From contig JAISBX010000154.1 in the NCBI GenBank assembly GCA_031265965.1, forward strand, positions 1 through 5,261: 5,261 nt of DNA. Direction: 5' to 3'. The notes beneath the pieces were generated by a model, which saw only the letters and a program-made list of their open reading frames with translations, was not told the origin of the DNA and ran no database searches. Position 1 is the stretch's first letter. The number at the start of each line of letters is the position of its first letter. The DNA is from Oscillospiraceae bacterium (GTDB lineage Bacteria > Bacillota_A > Clostridia > Oscillospirales > Oscillospiraceae). Position numbers and translations under genes: made by a program. This document shows, in pieces, positions 4,600 through 5,261 of this stretch.

Positions 4600-5261
4600 A
4601 TGAGCTTGACCAGAATTATCTTATATATCAACGATGTGGAGCGCTCGCTTCTGTACGACCCTGATAAGGACACGCTGGCCGGCGTGCTGCGCCGGAGCGG
4701 CTTTACAAGCGTCAAGGTGGGCTGCGGCACAGGCGTGTGCGGCGCGTGCTCCATCATACTCAACGGGGAGCTTATCCGGTCGTGTACGCGCAGGATGAAA
4801 AACGTGCCGGAGTTCTCCGAGATCACCACTATAGAGGGCGTGGGCACGCCGGACAATCTGCACCCGCTCCAGCAGGCATGGATAACCTACGGCGGCGCGC
4901 AGTGCGGCTTTTGCTCGCCCGCCTTCATAATATCGGCGTACCAGTTGCTGCGCGAGAACGCCAGCCCCACGCGCGAGCAGGTGCGCGAGTGGTTCCGCTC
5001 GCACCGCAACGTCTGCCGCTGCACGGGCTACAAGCCGCTCGTGGACGCCGTTATGGAGGCCGCCGCCGTCATGCGCGGCGAGAAGACGGCGAGCGACATC
5101 ACGTACGATTTCGAGGGCGAAAAGGACATCTACGGCTCGCGCCGCCCGCGCCCGACGGCCGTTGCCAAGGTGTGCGGCATCACGGCGTACGGCGACGACA
5201 TCAAGTACAGTATGCCGCCCGGGACCGCGCATCTGGCGATAGTGCTGGCGGAGGCGCATCA
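4600..5261 (+). CDS. mop: Mop-type molybdenum aldehyde oxidoreductase (xanthine oxidase family), N-terminal part
   Basis: 220 codons are visible before the right edge. Family members such as the Desulfovibrio gigas enzyme oxidise aldehydes to carboxylic acids at a molybdopterin cytosine dinucleotide cofactor and pass electrons through two [2Fe-2S] clusters. Here the plant-ferredoxin-like domain (about 1-80) has C-x4-C-x2-C at Cys42, 47 and 50, then Cys62. The helical second domain (about 84-160) has CGFC (102-105) and CRC (139-141). All eight cluster ligands are present. The following YGSRRPRPTAVAKVCG (178-193) and YGDDIKYSMPPGTAHLA (197-213) begin the molybdenum domain on the same chain, with no FAD domain between. 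This order matches Mop (about 900 residues), not three-subunit xanthine dehydrogenases. Stretches such as TTIEGVG, NLHPLQ, GGAQCGFCSP and CRCTGYKPLVDAVM closely resemble the D. gigas protein as I remember it. Start: ATG 4600, GAGGGG 9 bases upstream. The substrate is not determined; a selenium-dependent purine hydroxylase is a less likely alternative. Confidence 0.9.
   Translation, partial: MSLTRIILYINDVERSLLYDPDKDTLAGVLRRSGFTSVKVGCGTGVCGACSIILNGELIRSCTRRMKNVPEFSEITTIEGVGTPDNLHPLQQAWITYGGAQCGFCSPAFIISAYQLLRENASPTREQVREWFRSHRNVCRCTGYKPLVDAVMEAAAVMRGEKTASDITYDFEGEKDIYGSRRPRPTAVAKVCGITAYGDDIKYSMPPGTAHLAIVLAEAH

Noticed and set aside
4621..5259. A 212-codon open frame on the minus strand opposite the oxidoreductase gene
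   Set aside because: The plus strand encodes all eight cluster cysteines and family motifs; the minus frame is Arg/Ala/His-rich and matches nothing.

Overview
The window reads as a chromosomal piece of a GC-rich, anaerobic, Clostridia-like member of the Bacillota (inferred). Support comes from strong GGAGG-type ribosome binding sites, consensus sigma-A-type promoters in AT-rich gaps, a secreted Big_9/cadherin-like domain protein, and a FAD-less molybdenum hydroxylase of the kind found in strict anaerobes. In spite of the high GC content, AUA is the main isoleucine codon in metK. I would not name a genus from this sequence.

Layout. Positions 281 to 1 (minus strand) hold the N-terminus of a secreted protein: a clear signal peptide followed by the start of an Ig/cadherin-like domain. 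It runs off the left edge. A divergent gap of 167 bases follows, carrying a near-perfect promoter (TTGACA, 17 bases, TATTAT) for the plus-strand genes. Then come metK (S-adenosylmethionine synthetase), a TrmH/RlmB-type SPOUT rRNA 2'-O-methyltransferase, and a 701-residue membrane protein. The gaps between these three are 16 and 15 bases with no promoter, so they form a likely operon. A second AT-rich gap of 124 bases has a good promoter (TTTACA, 17 bases, TAAAAT with an extended -10) whose -10 box lies inside a small inverted repeat. It drives a gene that runs off the right edge: the N-terminal two [2Fe-2S] domains and the beginning of the molybdenum domain of a Mop-type aldehyde oxidoreductase.

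How the genes fit together. MetK makes the S-adenosylmethionine that the RlmB-like enzyme uses. The third gene is the surprise. Read against the heavy-metal (P1B) P-type ATPases, it keeps their 4+2+2 transmembrane plan and recognisable stretches of sequence on either side of nearly every landmark. However, the phosphorylated DKTGT, the CPC metal site, the TGE of the actuator domain, the HP of the nucleotide domain, the TGD and the GDGxND hinge are all replaced or deleted. It is an intact, well-translated open frame, so it looks like a dedicated pseudo-P-type ATPase, not a decaying gene. It also carries a roughly 170-residue charged N-terminal extension in place of metal-binding domains. Its role is unknown and it is the main item to follow up.
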